DNA of 64,000 nucleotides from Calditrichota bacterium (GTDB taxonomy: Bacteria; Calditrichota; Calditrichia; Calditrichales; J004). Shown here one piece after another: positions 17,059-26,342 of this stretch (positions are counted from its first letter, which is position 1; each line of letters begins with the position of its first letter). Where the stretch lies: positions 186,001 to 250,000 of the forward strand of contig JABFGF010000001.1 in assembly GCA_013112635.1 (NCBI GenBank). The letters are read 5' to 3'. The notes beneath the pieces are model-generated. The model saw only the letters and a list, made by a program, of their open reading frames with translations, was not told the origin of the DNA and made no database searches. Made by a program: the position numbers and the translations under genes.

Positions 17059-17462
17059 TTCTGTTTTCATTTAACTTATAATAGGAAGTAACTCTGCCTT
17101 TCTAAAATGAGCCTACTTTTTCTTTGCCTTTACACTCTCACTTTAGTATAATTTATAAACGATTGGTTGTGGTTTTGGTACAGGGATATAACTCTTTTTT
17201 AACAACTTGCCTAAGCTACACCATAATATAAAGATAGCACTATTCCAAATACTAAGAGTTTCAGGATCAAACACTAAGAGTTTACCCTGCAAACTCTATA
17301 AGTTTTATATGCAAACTCTAAGAGTTTTGGATTAAGTGTTTAAAGAAGTACAAAAAAATATATATTTATTTCGGTTTGCCTTTCGGATGTTGAATTAACC
17401 GGTTTAAAAATAAAACACTTTATAAGCGCTCTATTTTAAGTTAACCACTTAATAATTTTTTT
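17059..17462 (+). other. 404-bp gene-free stretch with a 22-bp tandem repeat
   Basis: No gene supported. The last ~210 bp contain the tandem repeat described separately. The first part is AT-rich with no palindrome of attC type, no strong terminator and no recognisable RNA gene. It separates the cassette region from the YCF48-like/T9SS gene. Confidence 0.5.
17251..17338 (+). repeat. Four 22-bp tandem repeat units
   Basis: Four contiguous 22-bp units start at 17251, 17273, 17295 and 17317. The shared core is CTAAGAGTTT (CTATAAGTTT in unit 3), and the first three units end in AAAC. Across unit borders the sequence reads AAACTCTAAGAGTTT, a near palindrome. The units diverge in the middle. No CRISPR-style spacers are present, since the period equals the repeat. 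Role unknown. Confidence 0.75.
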
Positions 17463-17477
17463 TTGGGAGACAGGTTT

Positions 17478-19682
17478 ATGAGAGTACTAATAATAAGTAT
17501 ATTTTTATTGTCACCTATTATGTTTTTTAGTCAATCTCTTATTTATCCCAAAATCCCAACTGATTATATAAAAGACTTACATTTCATTAATGAAAATGAA
17601 ATTATATTTATTAATGAGTATGGCAGTATTTATAAATCTTTTGATGGCGGTAAATCCTGGGAAAGAATTGTATCTTTCCCATATAAATCATTAACTAAAA
17701 TTATTTTCATTAATGAGACAACTGGATTTATAAGAATCAATAATCATTTATTATATACTACAGATTCAGGCAATAATTGGGAAGAACAAAACATCACTTT
17801 GGATGGTACTGCATATTTACCTATATCAGAGCAACTAATTTTCAAAAGCTCAGAAACCGGCGATATATTTTCTTTAAATAATTTTTTTAATAAATGGACT
17901 CAAATTTTTACACAACCCATGTTTTATGATTCAGTTTATTATAATACATATTTTCCTTATGGCCATTTTATACAATTTGAAAAATTATTATCAGGCAAAA
18001 TTTTAGCACTTGGAAATAATGATATAGCATACGATTATACTATCTTAGATGATTCTTTATCTGTAATCATAGAAACAAACAATTTTGGTGCTTCATGGGA
18101 TACCCTTTTTCTGGATCTTCACGATTACTTGGAAAAAATATCATTTATTAATGATTCTATTGGTTGGAGTAAATCTCATAGAGCTGTTTATAAATCTGTT
18201 GATGGTGGAAAAAACTGGTCTACTCAAGATATAAGTGATTATACTATAGATGATATTGCTACAACAGCAGATAGTACCATATTTGTATTAACAGGCCAAA
18301 GTAAATTCTTTGTTTCGGAAAATTTTGGGGAGTCTTGGGCATTAAAAGAATTAGGATATTCCGGAAAAAATCAAATTGAATTTTATAATAAAAACAAGGG
18401 GTTCCATTTTGGAAATAATCTTGTTAAGACAGAAAATGGAGGTAATTCGTGGGATTTAATTGACTCATCATATAAATCAGATATTTTTGATATTGATTTT
18501 TTAACATTAGAAATTGGATTTGCATTAGGATCGAAAGGATTGTATAAAACTGAAACTGGTGGAAATAAATGGGAAAAAGTATTCTCACCTGAAATTACAA
18601 ATCCTCAAGAAGTTTTACAGATTAAGATGTTAAATGCAAAAAAAGGGTGGTTAATTACTTGGGAAAAATTATATCGAACTATAGATGGTGGTGAAACTTG
18701 GATTGAAGTATACCTTGAAGAATATGCACAGAGGTTTAAAGGATTTGAATTTTATGATGAATATTTAGGAATTATATTTAATGGAACAGGAAGAAATTAC
18801 CAAGAACACCCTGAAGAATACCATTATATAACTACAAATGGTGGAGATACCTGGAACCATATAAGTCCACAACTAGATTCACTAAGTGGCTTACCAATAA
18901 CATTTGAAAAAATGCAATTTACAAATCCTAAACATCTATGGGGAAAAGCTGATAATGGTCTTTGGGTTTCAAATGATACATCTAAATCATGGGAACATAT
19001 CTTGGATATAAATTTTTATAATGGCTGTTTTAACTTCTACAATTCACAAGTGGGCATTGTTTCAAACCATTCTCGTGAATTTCAGTTCACAAATGATGGT
19101 GGAGTTTCCTGGAAAACAGTACCAAAGATATCTTTTATTAGAACTCTTGATTGCAAATTTATTGGTCCTTCTATGCAAGGATGGAACAGATATATTGAAG
19201 TAGGCGAAAATGGCAAAGCTCATGTTTACTATATAAATCAAGATGGAAGCATTAGATACAGTTATGAGCAATTTACATCAACTTCAAATAATTATAATAG
19301 ACTTTATGTGTTAACAGAAAACGATCGTCCAAATGTCTGGGCTGCAGGAAACGGTTTTTCAATTCTTTACCGTAAGTGGGAATTAATTACGGATTTAAAT
19401 CAAGAAGAGATTAAGCCTTTAGATTATTCGTTAGGCCAAAACTATCCAAATCCATTTAACCTTATCACTAATATTTTATTTTCAATTAAAAAACCTGGAT
19501 TAACTTCAATTACAATTTACAATTTGCTTGGAGAAAGAATAACCACACTTTTTAATGAATTCAAAAATATTGGTTCTTATAAAGTTTCATTTGATGCGTC
19601 TTTTTTATCGAGTGGTGTCTATATTTATCAAATAAAATCCGATATCTTTACTCAAAGTAAAAAAATGATTTTAATAAAATGA
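17478..19682 (+). CDS. Secreted YCF48/BNR-like repeat protein with T9SS type A sorting domain
   Basis: From the ATG at 17478 the protein has 734 residues; a TTG 15 bp upstream is less likely. The signal peptide is VLIISIFLLSPIMFFSQS. At least seven Asp-box motifs follow (DGGKSW, DSGNNW, DGGKNW, NGGNSW, TGGNKW, DGGETW, NGGDTW), spaced as in beta-propellers of the YCF48/sialidase-like class. The last ~85 residues are a type IX secretion sorting domain (NYPNPFN, SSGVYIYQIK, KKMILIK). Expected to be exported and surface-attached or released; ligand unknown. The NPFN motif is followed by L instead of the usual P. Confidence 0.85.
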   Translation: MRVLIISIFLLSPIMFFSQSLIYPKIPTDYIKDLHFINENEIIFINEYGSIYKSFDGGKSWERIVSFPYKSLTKIIFINETTGFIRINNHLLYTTDSGNNWEEQNITLDGTAYLPISEQLIFKSSETGDIFSLNNFFNKWTQIFTQPMFYDSVYYNTYFPYGHFIQFEKLLSGKILALGNNDIAYDYTILDDSLSVIIETNNFGASWDTLFLDLHDYLEKISFINDSIGWSKSHRAVYKSVDGGKNWSTQDISDYTIDDIATTADSTIFVLTGQSKFFVSENFGESWALKELGYSGKNQIEFYNKNKGFHFGNNLVKTENGGNSWDLIDSSYKSDIFDIDFLTLEIGFALGSKGLYKTETGGNKWEKVFSPEITNPQEVLQIKMLNAKKGWLITWEKLYRTIDGGETWIEVYLEEYAQRFKGFEFYDEYLGIIFNGTGRNYQEHPEEYHYITTNGGDTWNHISPQLDSLSGLPITFEKMQFTNPKHLWGKADNGLWVSNDTSKSWEHILDINFYNGCFNFYNSQVGIVSNHSREFQFTNDGGVSWKTVPKISFIRTLDCKFIGPSMQGWNRYIEVGENGKAHVYYINQDGSIRYSYEQFTSTSNNYNRLYVLTENDRPNVWAAGNGFSILYRKWELITDLNQEEIKPLDYSLGQNYPNPFNLITNILFSIKKPGLTSITIYNLLGERITTLFNEFKNIGSYKVSFDASFLSSGVYIYQIKSDIFTQSKKMILIK

Positions 19683-19687
19683 ACCTT

Positions 19688-19825
19688 GTGGCTAACGAAA
19701 AAATTAAGGTGATTTTGCCACATATTGCAAAATACCTTATCATGATGAAGGTTTACTATTTGCACGTTATATAGATCAAGCTGCCGAAGGATTCTTTGGC
19801 TTTATGCTTGGTCCCAACTCCAAAA
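19688..19825 (+). pseudogene. Decayed GNAT acetyltransferase N-terminus
   Basis: A GTG-started frame gives VANEKIKVILPHIAKY. A shift to another frame near 19735 then gives PYHDEGLLFARYIDQAAEGF and FGFMLGP. The RYxxQAAEGFF..MLG pattern is a familiar N-terminal segment of GNAT N-acetyltransferases. The acetyl-CoA-binding part is missing: after about 19820 the sequence changes to unrelated DUF3738-like material. So this is a frameshifted and truncated gene fragment. Confidence 0.45.
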
Positions 19826-19841
19826 GAAGCCATTCACTTGA

Positions 19842-20326
19842 GATCGATTTGGAAATCATGATAAATATTACTTTGATTTAATTGTCCCTAAGCATCAAAG
19901 AGAAAATATAAAAACAATAATGATTGATCTTTTGAATAATAGTTTTAACATTTTTGTAAGGATTGAAAAAAGGGTATCGGACGTTGAAGTTCTAATTTTG
20001 GAAAAATTATGGTTTCAGTTTCGGATGAAACAATATACAAATCCAGGGTGGCCAGAATTAATGGCAAAAATATTCCAATTAACCAAATTTGTAAAATACA
20101 TAGATAATTTCAGAAGTCTCCTTGTTATTGATAAGACTAGCTTATTGGATAAGTACGATATAGATTTTAAATGGACTTTTGCTGATAAAAAAACATTGAA
20201 AACTGATTAGAAAAACTTGGATTAAAACTTACAAAAAATAGACGAACAATTGATTTTTTAGTTTTAAACGAACATACTCAATCCACAACAAACAACTTAA
20301 AAGCTGAAATTATACCGGGACAATGA
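19842..20326 (+). pseudogene. Frameshifted DUF3738 (TIGR03435-type) fragment
   Basis: One frame from 19842 encodes KYYFDLIVPKHQRE, then a region ending VEVLILEK, then LLVIDKTSLLDKYDIDFKWT, and stops with TAG at 20208-20210. A second frame continues from 20207 with LEKLGLKLTKNRRTIDFLVL and ends at 20326. In DUF3738/TIGR03435 proteins the order is YD(I/F) strand, helix, VDKTGLxGxYDFDLxW, then LExQLGLKL and VxVLVID, which matches once a one-base shift is allowed. No start or signal sequence remains, so it is a remnant. Confidence 0.5.
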
Positions 20327-20388
20327 TTTGCACTTTGCGTTTGTTCTGTTTTAGTAAGTCATTATTAAAATACCAAAAAAGGAATAAT

Positions 20389-20993
20389 ATGAAATCAAAA
20401 TACATCTCGGTTATTTTAATTCTTGTTTCCATCCTTGTATTTTCTAATTGTACAGATAGAAATAATAATCCTGTTGAACCAAAAGATGAAATTGATCACG
20501 GGATAATTGATTTTTACAGCATTGAAGAATTTCCCCGGATGTATCGACCAAAGAACAGGTGGAAGATAAACTTGGTTTTCCGGATGGTATTGGTGAGTCG
20601 GATGAGAGACTCTATTACTACTATCCCAAGCTTGGCCTCCGGGTAATAATAATGAAAATAAATAACCTGGTTGACGGGATAACAGCCTATGGAAATAACT
20701 GGTCTTATAGTTATCCAAATTCAAAAGGATCATACACGAAGTATGAATATCAGACCAGCTCAGGATTAAGTTTGGAGAAAACAAGCGATACAATGGATGA
20801 TGTACTCAGGCTTTATGACGCACCATGGAAGAAGTTTACTTTAAATGACGATACAACGAATGAAATGTATCCCCGCGCATTTGCCTATTATAAAGACTCC
20901 TTAGGGTTGTCATTTACGATGCATTTTTATTTTGTCGGCACAGACACGAATGACTATCAAAATAAACCCATCACGCTTATTTCAATTTGGTAG
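20389..20993 (+). pseudogene. Lipoprotein gene split by a single-base frameshift
   Basis: The ATG at 20389 (ribosome-binding site AAAGGA) starts a lipoprotein signal (ISVILILVSILVFSNC) followed by an acidic linker. Near the AAA at 20550-20552 the reading frame changes: the first frame runs to a stop at 20646, while the plausible continuation (EQVEDKLGFPDGIGESDERL and on to ...PITLISIW) is in another frame and ends at 20993. Restoring one base there gives a continuous protein of about 200 residues. Either a real inactivating deletion or an assembly/sequencing error. Family not recognised. Confidence 0.6.
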
Positions 20994-21002
20994 GAAAATA
21001 CA

Positions 21003-21614
21003 GTGGCTTACACAGGCGGACCTTTAAATGAGCTAAACGGGAAAATGGGTATTTCCGCGCCACATAAAAGCGTGCCTGTAATGAAGTTGATTAGAATTCA
21101 CAAGCCAAAAAGTAAAAATGAATTGGTGCAGTTAATAAAAAATCATTTTGATAAAACATGCGAATGCGGTGTTAAAAGCCAGGGGACAATCGAGGATTTT
21201 GGAAGTAAACTGTTTGAGTCGCAAATCAAATATTGGGGAGAATATCGCTTCACATTAAAAGAATGCATTCAATGGGAATATGATTTGTTTATTACCCAAT
21301 CGATGAAAGGAAATATTGTCGAAAAGAAAGCGCGACAATTTTTAACCCATAAATTATCCGGATATACAATCGAGGAAGCAGAAGGATTTTTGGATGAAGA
21401 GCTGCGAATCGATTTACTGATTAAAAAAGAAAATATCACGAAATGTGGGATACAAGTTAAACCCGGCACATTCAACAAAATCCGATCGGAAGTAATCTTA
21501 TTTAATAAATCGGCAAATGAAAAATGGGGAAAGCCGGTCTATTATTTATTTTATGATGATAATGAGGTTTTTCAAAATATTGATCAGGTAATTAAAGAAA
21601 TATGGAAAATATGA
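21003..21614 (+). CDS. MjaI-like type II restriction endonuclease
   Basis: The 203-residue protein starts with GTG at 21003. Residues ~75-95 (YWGEYRFTLKECIQWEYDLF) match the conserved block of MjaI-family restriction endonucleases as I know them. A PD-(D/E)xK-type core follows: ELRIDLLI with the acidic residue, then GIQVKPGTF with a Q-x-K variant of the ExK motif. These enzymes cut short palindromic DNA and normally travel with a DNA methyltransferase, but none is encoded in this window. The N-terminal 25 residues are Gly/Pro-rich with no clear role. Confidence 0.65.
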   Translation: MAYTGGPLNELNGKMGISAPHKSVPVMKLIRIHKPKSKNELVQLIKNHFDKTCECGVKSQGTIEDFGSKLFESQIKYWGEYRFTLKECIQWEYDLFITQSMKGNIVEKKARQFLTHKLSGYTIEEAEGFLDEELRIDLLIKKENITKCGIQVKPGTFNKIRSEVILFNKSANEKWGKPVYYLFYDDNEVFQNIDQVIKEIWKI

Positions 21615-21637
21615 AAACTATTATCGATCCTTTAATA

Positions 21638-23614
21638 TTACTTCAATAAAACCATTTTTTTTGTTTCAATATAATCCCCCGATCTCAGTGTATAAATATA
21701 AACACCACTTGGTAGTTCTGTAGCATCCCACTCAACTCGATAGCTGCCTGGGTTTTGTTTTTTTGAAATCAGAGTTGTTACCTCTTTCCCCAATAAATTA
21801 TAAACTATTAAACTTGTATAATTCCTGTTAGTTATATCATAATTTATGATTGTAATCGGGTTAAACGGGTTGGGGTAGTTTTGTTTCAATGAAAACCCTG
21901 CTCGAATTACATCATGTTTACTTAAACCTAAAACAAGATCCGTATCATTGTTATCACGCGGAGCCAGTTTGAACTCACTAAAACTGTAAAAATGGATTCC
22001 TTTTATTGAACCGATTGAACCAAGTTCAATTTCATTGCCAAGATTGCCCTCATATTGCTCAGATTCATCATCGACACGCAAACCACCACTGCCGTCATCA
22101 ATAATAAATTCACCAAAATTGTTTTGTCCATCAGGCGCAATATCTGTAACAGTAACATTGTTAAAAGAAACGAGAACCGATTCAAAAGCTTCAGAAAGCG
22201 CACCATGGGTAGCCAGATCGCCGGTTTTTTGAGGCATGGGTTCAAAAACGCCAAACCCTTCTGTAATAAGCTCTGATGAGGAAGCTAAAACTTTTGTCAA
22301 ACCAAAGTCTTCTTCTACTTTACCGCTGACCTTTATCCAATCACCAATTTGATAAGTGGTTGAAATGCCACGCACGAATATGCCTGACCAAGCCGCTGCG
22401 GCATCCTGGATATAATAACCTGCGAAATGTTCCGGTCCTGACATTACAACACCCTCGAGGATTATATTGTAAGTGTTATAGCCGGAGACATCATTTCCAT
22501 AGCCATAAGTGTTTTGAACATCGGCAATTGGCAGACCACTTTTACGGATAACATACCGAAAAATAGTTCCGGTTGCTTTCGAAGTGTCTGCAGGAAATTG
22601 AGCTTCAAAATCTTCATTATCTTTGGCAGAAACAAAATAGCGCAAAAAACTTTCGTCATCCTGTTTCGGTATCTCAGCACTCCATTCACTTTCGTTGGAA
22701 TTCATTGCAACAACATTCCATGCTCCCCAATCTAAACTATAATGCAAGGTGGCGCTGGCAACAGAATTGTTGTCTGTAATAGTCGCTGTTACCAAAACGT
22801 TATTGTCAGGATTTGGAACCAGGGGATTCCGAATTACATCACTGATAACCGGAGCTGTACTTATTGCAATAAAATCATTGAAATCACGCGGATTCACGCT
22901 GTAGCCGTCACTTAATCCCTGAACAAATCCGGTTACTTCAACAGTTGAACCATTTGCCGGCCAGTTATAAGTAGCATTTTCAAACATTCTGTTAAAAAAA
23001 CGAAACTGGTCATCAATAAAAGTTGGCAGCTCGCTATCATCTTCTATTATGGCACGATTTGATGAAACGGAATTATTTGTAATTGTAGCATCAGCTATAT
23101 GTACTAATTGTCCTTCCCATTGTTCGCCGTTTGTTTTGTTTGTTAGCTCATCTGTTCCGAGTTCAATCGGTACAGGGAGAATAGCACCAACTGACTCAAT
23201 ACTTACCTGGATTGCAGGATCGGTTAACAATGAAAGTTGTGTTACAGTCTCTATTTCTTGAACGATACCTGTGAAGCGGCAGATCATACCCGCTGAAATA
23301 TTTCCAAATTGGGTTGCGCTGACTGTTGTATCATTTTGGACTATTAATAATCCTTGCCATGGATCGGTAGGAAAGGTTGGATCAACAATAAAACAAGACC
23401 AACTTGAGTTTGGTACCAATCCTCGAACATCACTCATAACAATCCCGCGCACTTCAATTGTATCACCAAGCGAAAAAGATTGGTCATCCGTTTGTGGGTT
23501 GAGAACAAATTGAATTTCCTCAATAGTTTGCAAAGGATAATCTTGCGCCTGAGAAATATGTGTTAATAAAAAAAATACCATTATTAGAACTGGTGGTGGT
23601 TTTAAAAACCTCAT
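21638..23614 (-). CDS. Secreted OB-fold repeat protein with T9SS type A sorting domain
   Basis: A 658-residue exported protein with signal peptide (VLIMVFFLLTHISQAQ). It contains several OB-fold-like segments recalling YhcR/extracellular nuclease-associated domains: GDTIEVRGIVMSDVRGL near residue 48, then WEGQLVHIADATI, VTGFVQGLSDGYSVNPRDFN, and WIKVSGKVEEDFGLTKVLAS. An immunoglobulin-like DNNSVASATLHYS region lies in the middle. The C-terminus is a sorting domain (NYPNPFNPITIINYDI, LPSGVYIYTLRSG, KKMVLLK). No nuclease catalytic domain seen. Probably a surface or secreted binding protein. Confidence 0.8.
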   Translation of the reverse strand: MRFLKPPPVLIMVFFLLTHISQAQDYPLQTIEEIQFVLNPQTDDQSFSLGDTIEVRGIVMSDVRGLVPNSSWSCFIVDPTFPTDPWQGLLIVQNDTTVSATQFGNISAGMICRFTGIVQEIETVTQLSLLTDPAIQVSIESVGAILPVPIELGTDELTNKTNGEQWEGQLVHIADATITNNSVSSNRAIIEDDSELPTFIDDQFRFFNRMFENATYNWPANGSTVEVTGFVQGLSDGYSVNPRDFNDFIAISTAPVISDVIRNPLVPNPDNNVLVTATITDNNSVASATLHYSLDWGAWNVVAMNSNESEWSAEIPKQDDESFLRYFVSAKDNEDFEAQFPADTSKATGTIFRYVIRKSGLPIADVQNTYGYGNDVSGYNTYNIILEGVVMSGPEHFAGYYIQDAAAAWSGIFVRGISTTYQIGDWIKVSGKVEEDFGLTKVLASSSELITEGFGVFEPMPQKTGDLATHGALSEAFESVLVSFNNVTVTDIAPDGQNNFGEFIIDDGSGGLRVDDESEQYEGNLGNEIELGSIGSIKGIHFYSFSEFKLAPRDNNDTDLVLGLSKHDVIRAGFSLKQNYPNPFNPITIINYDITNRNYTSLIVYNLLGKEVTTLISKKQNPGSYRVEWDATELPSGVYIYTLRSGDYIETKKMVLLK

Positions 23615-23841
23615 AGAAACTCCAACATTAATATGATCAATTTGTCAGTTAAAAATAGAACAAATGTTTTTATAGAATAAATTCCTGACATAAATAATAT
23701 TTACTAAAAAAGAAGCATTGAAAAGAAATATTTTTTTAGAGTATTTACTTTGTTTTAAAATTCGCAAATCAAAGCCAATTTTCTTAATTTCTGCCTTCCA
23801 AAAATTAGACACACCAACGGCTTTTAAAACTCAAAATCAAT

Positions 23842-25818
23842 ATGGAAAAATTTAAACTTGTTTCGCCTTACAAACCGCAAGGTGACCAGCCTCAGGCTAT
23901 TTCAGAATTGAACGATGGCTTGCTTCGCGGCGACCAATATCAAACCTTGCTTGGGGTTACAGGCAGCGGTAAAACTTTTACAATGGCCAACGTTATTGAA
24001 AAAGCAAACCGTCCAACATTGATCATCTCACATAATAAAACGCTGGCAGCCCAGTTATATGGAGAGTTTAAAAGTTTTTTTCCACAAAATGCCGTTGAGT
24101 TTTTTATTAGTTATTATGACTATTATCAACCAGAAGCCTATATCCCAACAACTGATACTTTTATAGAAAAAGATTCATCTGTTAATGATGAAATTGACCG
24201 TCTGCGGCTTAAGGCAACCAGCTCTTTGCTTTCACGGCGGGATGTGATTGTTGTTGCCAGTGTGAGCTGTATTTATGGAATTGGTTCGCCATCGGATTAT
24301 GAGGATTTATTGGTCACTTTTAAGAAGGGCCAAATAATCAATCGCCAGGATTTTCTGATGAAACTTGTAGATATTCAATATACAAGAAATGATTTTGAAT
24401 TTCAGCGCGGTTGCTTTCGTGTTCGTGGTGATATTATTGATATTTTTCCCGCTTATGAAGAATTTGCCTATCGTCTGGAATTTTTTGGAAATGAGATTGA
24501 ACGCATCCAGGTATTGGAGCCGTTTACAGGAAAGGCCCGTCATGAAACAGATAAAGCCGCTATCTTTCCGGCCAAGCATTTTGTAACAACAGATGAAAAA
24601 CGTGAAATCGCCCAAAAGCAAATCAAAGAAGAGTTAAAAATAAGATTGGAGCACCTGCGATCTGAAGGCAAATTGCTGGAAGCCCAGCGTATTGAAATGC
24701 GCACTAATTTTGACTTAGAGATGATGCAGGAAATTGGCTATTGCAGCGGCATTGAAAATTATTCACGACATTTTTCCGGACGAAAACCAGGGCAACCGCC
24801 TTATACGTTACTGGATTTCTTTCCTGATGATTTTTTATTATTTGTAGATGAATCCCACCAAAGTTTTCCACAGGTCAGGGCTATGTATAATGGCGATCGT
24901 GCTCGAAAGGAAACTCTTGTCGCACATGGTTTTCGACTACCGAGTGCACTCGATAACAGGCCTTTAAAGTTTAATGAATTTGAACAGCATATCAATCAAG
25001 TGATTTGTGTTTCGGCGACACCATCAGATTACGAGATGGAAAATAGCAATGGTGTTTTTGTGGAGCAGGTTATTCGCCCAACCGGATTGATTGACCCCGA
25101 AATAGATGTGAGGCCAATCGCCACACAAATTGATGATTTGATTGGTGAAGTAAAACTAAGAGCTGAGAAGGGCGAGCGGTCGCTTATAACCACTTTGACC
25201 AAGCGTATGGCAGAAGATTTGGCCGATTATCTCAATGCAGCTGGTATAAAGGTTCGCTACATGCACTCGGAAATTGATGCGCTGGAACGTGTTGCCATTT
25301 TGCGTGAATTGCGTCTGGCAGAGTTTGATGCATTGGTCGGAATTAATCTTTTACGTGAAGGTCTTGATTTACCGGAGGTTTCGTTGGTTGCCGTACTTGA
25401 TGCAGACAAAGAGGGTTTCCTGCGTTCTTATGTTTCATTAATGCAAACGGCAGGCAGGGCAGCCCGAAACGTGGGCGGACAGGTAATTTTTTATGCTGAT
25501 AAAATAACTGATTCGATGAAGGCAACCATGGATGAATGTAGCCGTCGTCGTCAAAAACAGATTGAATTTAACGAAGCAAATGGAATCACTCCGCAAACAA
25601 TTTTGAAATCTGCAGAAGAAATTATGCGCAGTACAGCAGTTGCAGATGTGCGCAAAGCACAACCTGTTGTATCCGATGTGAAAATTGATTATGGGAAAAG
25701 TTTAAGTAATGAAGAAATGATTGAACGTCTCGAAAAAGACATGAAGACGGCTGCGGTAAACCTTGAGTTTGAAAAAGCTGCTGCTTTAAGAGATGAGATT
25801 GTTCGTTTGAAATCATAA
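23842..25818 (+). CDS. uvrB: Excinuclease ABC subunit B
   Basis: Helicase-like subunit of nucleotide excision repair that verifies damage delivered by UvrA and recruits UvrC. The 658-residue protein has all expected parts: Walker A GVTGSGKT (38-45), the damage-probing beta-hairpin [12 protein letters not shown], the DESHQ motif, [23 protein letters not shown], and a C-terminal UVR motif ([21 protein letters not shown]) for UvrA/UvrC contact. Length matches the family. It stands alone, preceded by 227 bp without a gene. Confidence 0.97.
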   Translation: MEKFKLVSPYKPQGDQPQAISELNDGLLRGDQYQTLLGVTGSGKTFTMANVIEKANRPTLIISHNKTLAAQLYGEFKSFFPQNAVEFFISYYDYYQPEAYIPTTDTFIEKDSSVNDEIDRLRLKATSSLLSRRDVIVVASVSCIYGIGSPSDYEDLLVTFKKGQIINRQDFLMKLVDIQYTRNDFEFQRGCFRVRGDIIDIFPAYEEFAYRLEFFGNEIERIQVLEPFTGKARHETDKAAIFPAKHFVTTDEKREIAQKQIKEELKIRLEHLRSEGKLLEAQRIEMRTNFDLEMMQEIGYCSGIENYSRHFSGRKPGQPPYTLLDFFPDDFLLFVDESHQSFPQVRAMYNGDRARKETLVAHGFRLPSALDNRPLKFNEFEQHINQVICVSATPSDYEMENSNGVFVEQVIRPTGLIDPEIDVRPIATQIDDLIGEVKLRAEKGERSLITTLTKRMAEDLADYLNAAGIKVRYMHSEIDALERVAILRELRLAEFDALVGINLLREGLDLPEVSLVAVLDADKEGFLRSYVSLMQTAGRAARNVGGQVIFYADKITDSMKATMDECSRRRQKQIEFNEANGITPQTILKSAEEIMRSTAVADVRKAQPVVSDVKIDYGKSLSNEEMIERLEKDMKTAAVNLEFEKAAALRDEIVRLKS

Positions 25819-25903
25819 AACAAAACCCAAAAAGTAAATAGCAAAATTCAAAACATAAAAAACAAATAAATTCCAAAGAAAAAATAATAAAATTCAAAAC
25901 TTT

Positions 25904-26260
25904 ATGCCTAAAGTATATGACCTTGAAGAGAGAACATTCATTTTTGCTAAAGAAGTAAGACTTTTTGTAAAACAATTACCAAGGTCTCTGGCGAATACGG
26001 AAGATAGTAGACAGGTAATCAGGTCATCAGGATCAGTTGGTGCAAACTATCGGGAGGCGAATGAATCACTGAGTAAAAAAGACTTTTTGATGAGAATGAA
26101 AATTAGTAGAAAAGAAGCTAAGGAAAGTGAATACTGGCTAAAACTAATTTATGAAACTAATAGTCTGGAAAATGAAAAAGAAGTTTCAAATTTGATTCAA
26201 GAAGCTTCTGAACTAAAAAAAATATTTTCTTCAATAATTGAAAAATCATCAAACAAGTAG
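25904..26260 (+). CDS. Four-helix-bundle protein of the 23S rRNA intervening-sequence type
   Basis: A 118-residue helical protein with the usual pattern: N-terminal basic helix, RSSGSVGANYREANESLSKK, KISRKEAKESEYWL, and a final SIIEKSSN. The family was first seen in intervening sequences of 23S rRNA but here sits between uvrB and purD. An A-rich stretch (about 25818-25903, low-complexity AAA-C) precedes it and a T-rich stretch (about 26261-26335) follows; the two are partly complementary. The function is unknown; a nucleic-acid-associated role has been proposed for the family. Confidence 0.85.
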   Translation: MPKVYDLEERTFIFAKEVRLFVKQLPRSLANTEDSRQVIRSSGSVGANYREANESLSKKDFLMRMKISRKEAKESEYWLKLIYETNSLENEKEVSNLIQEASELKKIFSSIIEKSSNK

Positions 26261-26342
26261 TTTGGTGTTTTTAAAATTGCGTTTTGAAATTTATTTATAA
26301 TTTAATATTTGAGAATTGTGATTTATTTTTAATGGATAAAAA

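Noticed and set aside
17251-17338. CRISPR array
   Set aside because: The repeats are contiguous 22-bp units without spacers, only four copies, and no cas gene is in the window.
19689-19781. Fifth attC-like site (GGCTAAC ... GTTATAT, ~93 bp apart)
   Set aside because: The outer words match but the inner arms do not pair convincingly, and the interval encodes a recognisable GNAT fragment, which explains the sequence better.
20323-20388. Upstream start for the frameshifted lipoprotein
   Set aside because: The ATG at 20323 adds 22 residues before a clear lipoprotein signal and lacks a ribosome-binding site; the ATG at 20389 has AAAGGA.
22003-23513. Several open frames opposite and beside the T9SS gene
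   Set aside because: They overlap a well-supported long gene, have no family motifs and no ribosome-binding sites, so they are shadows.
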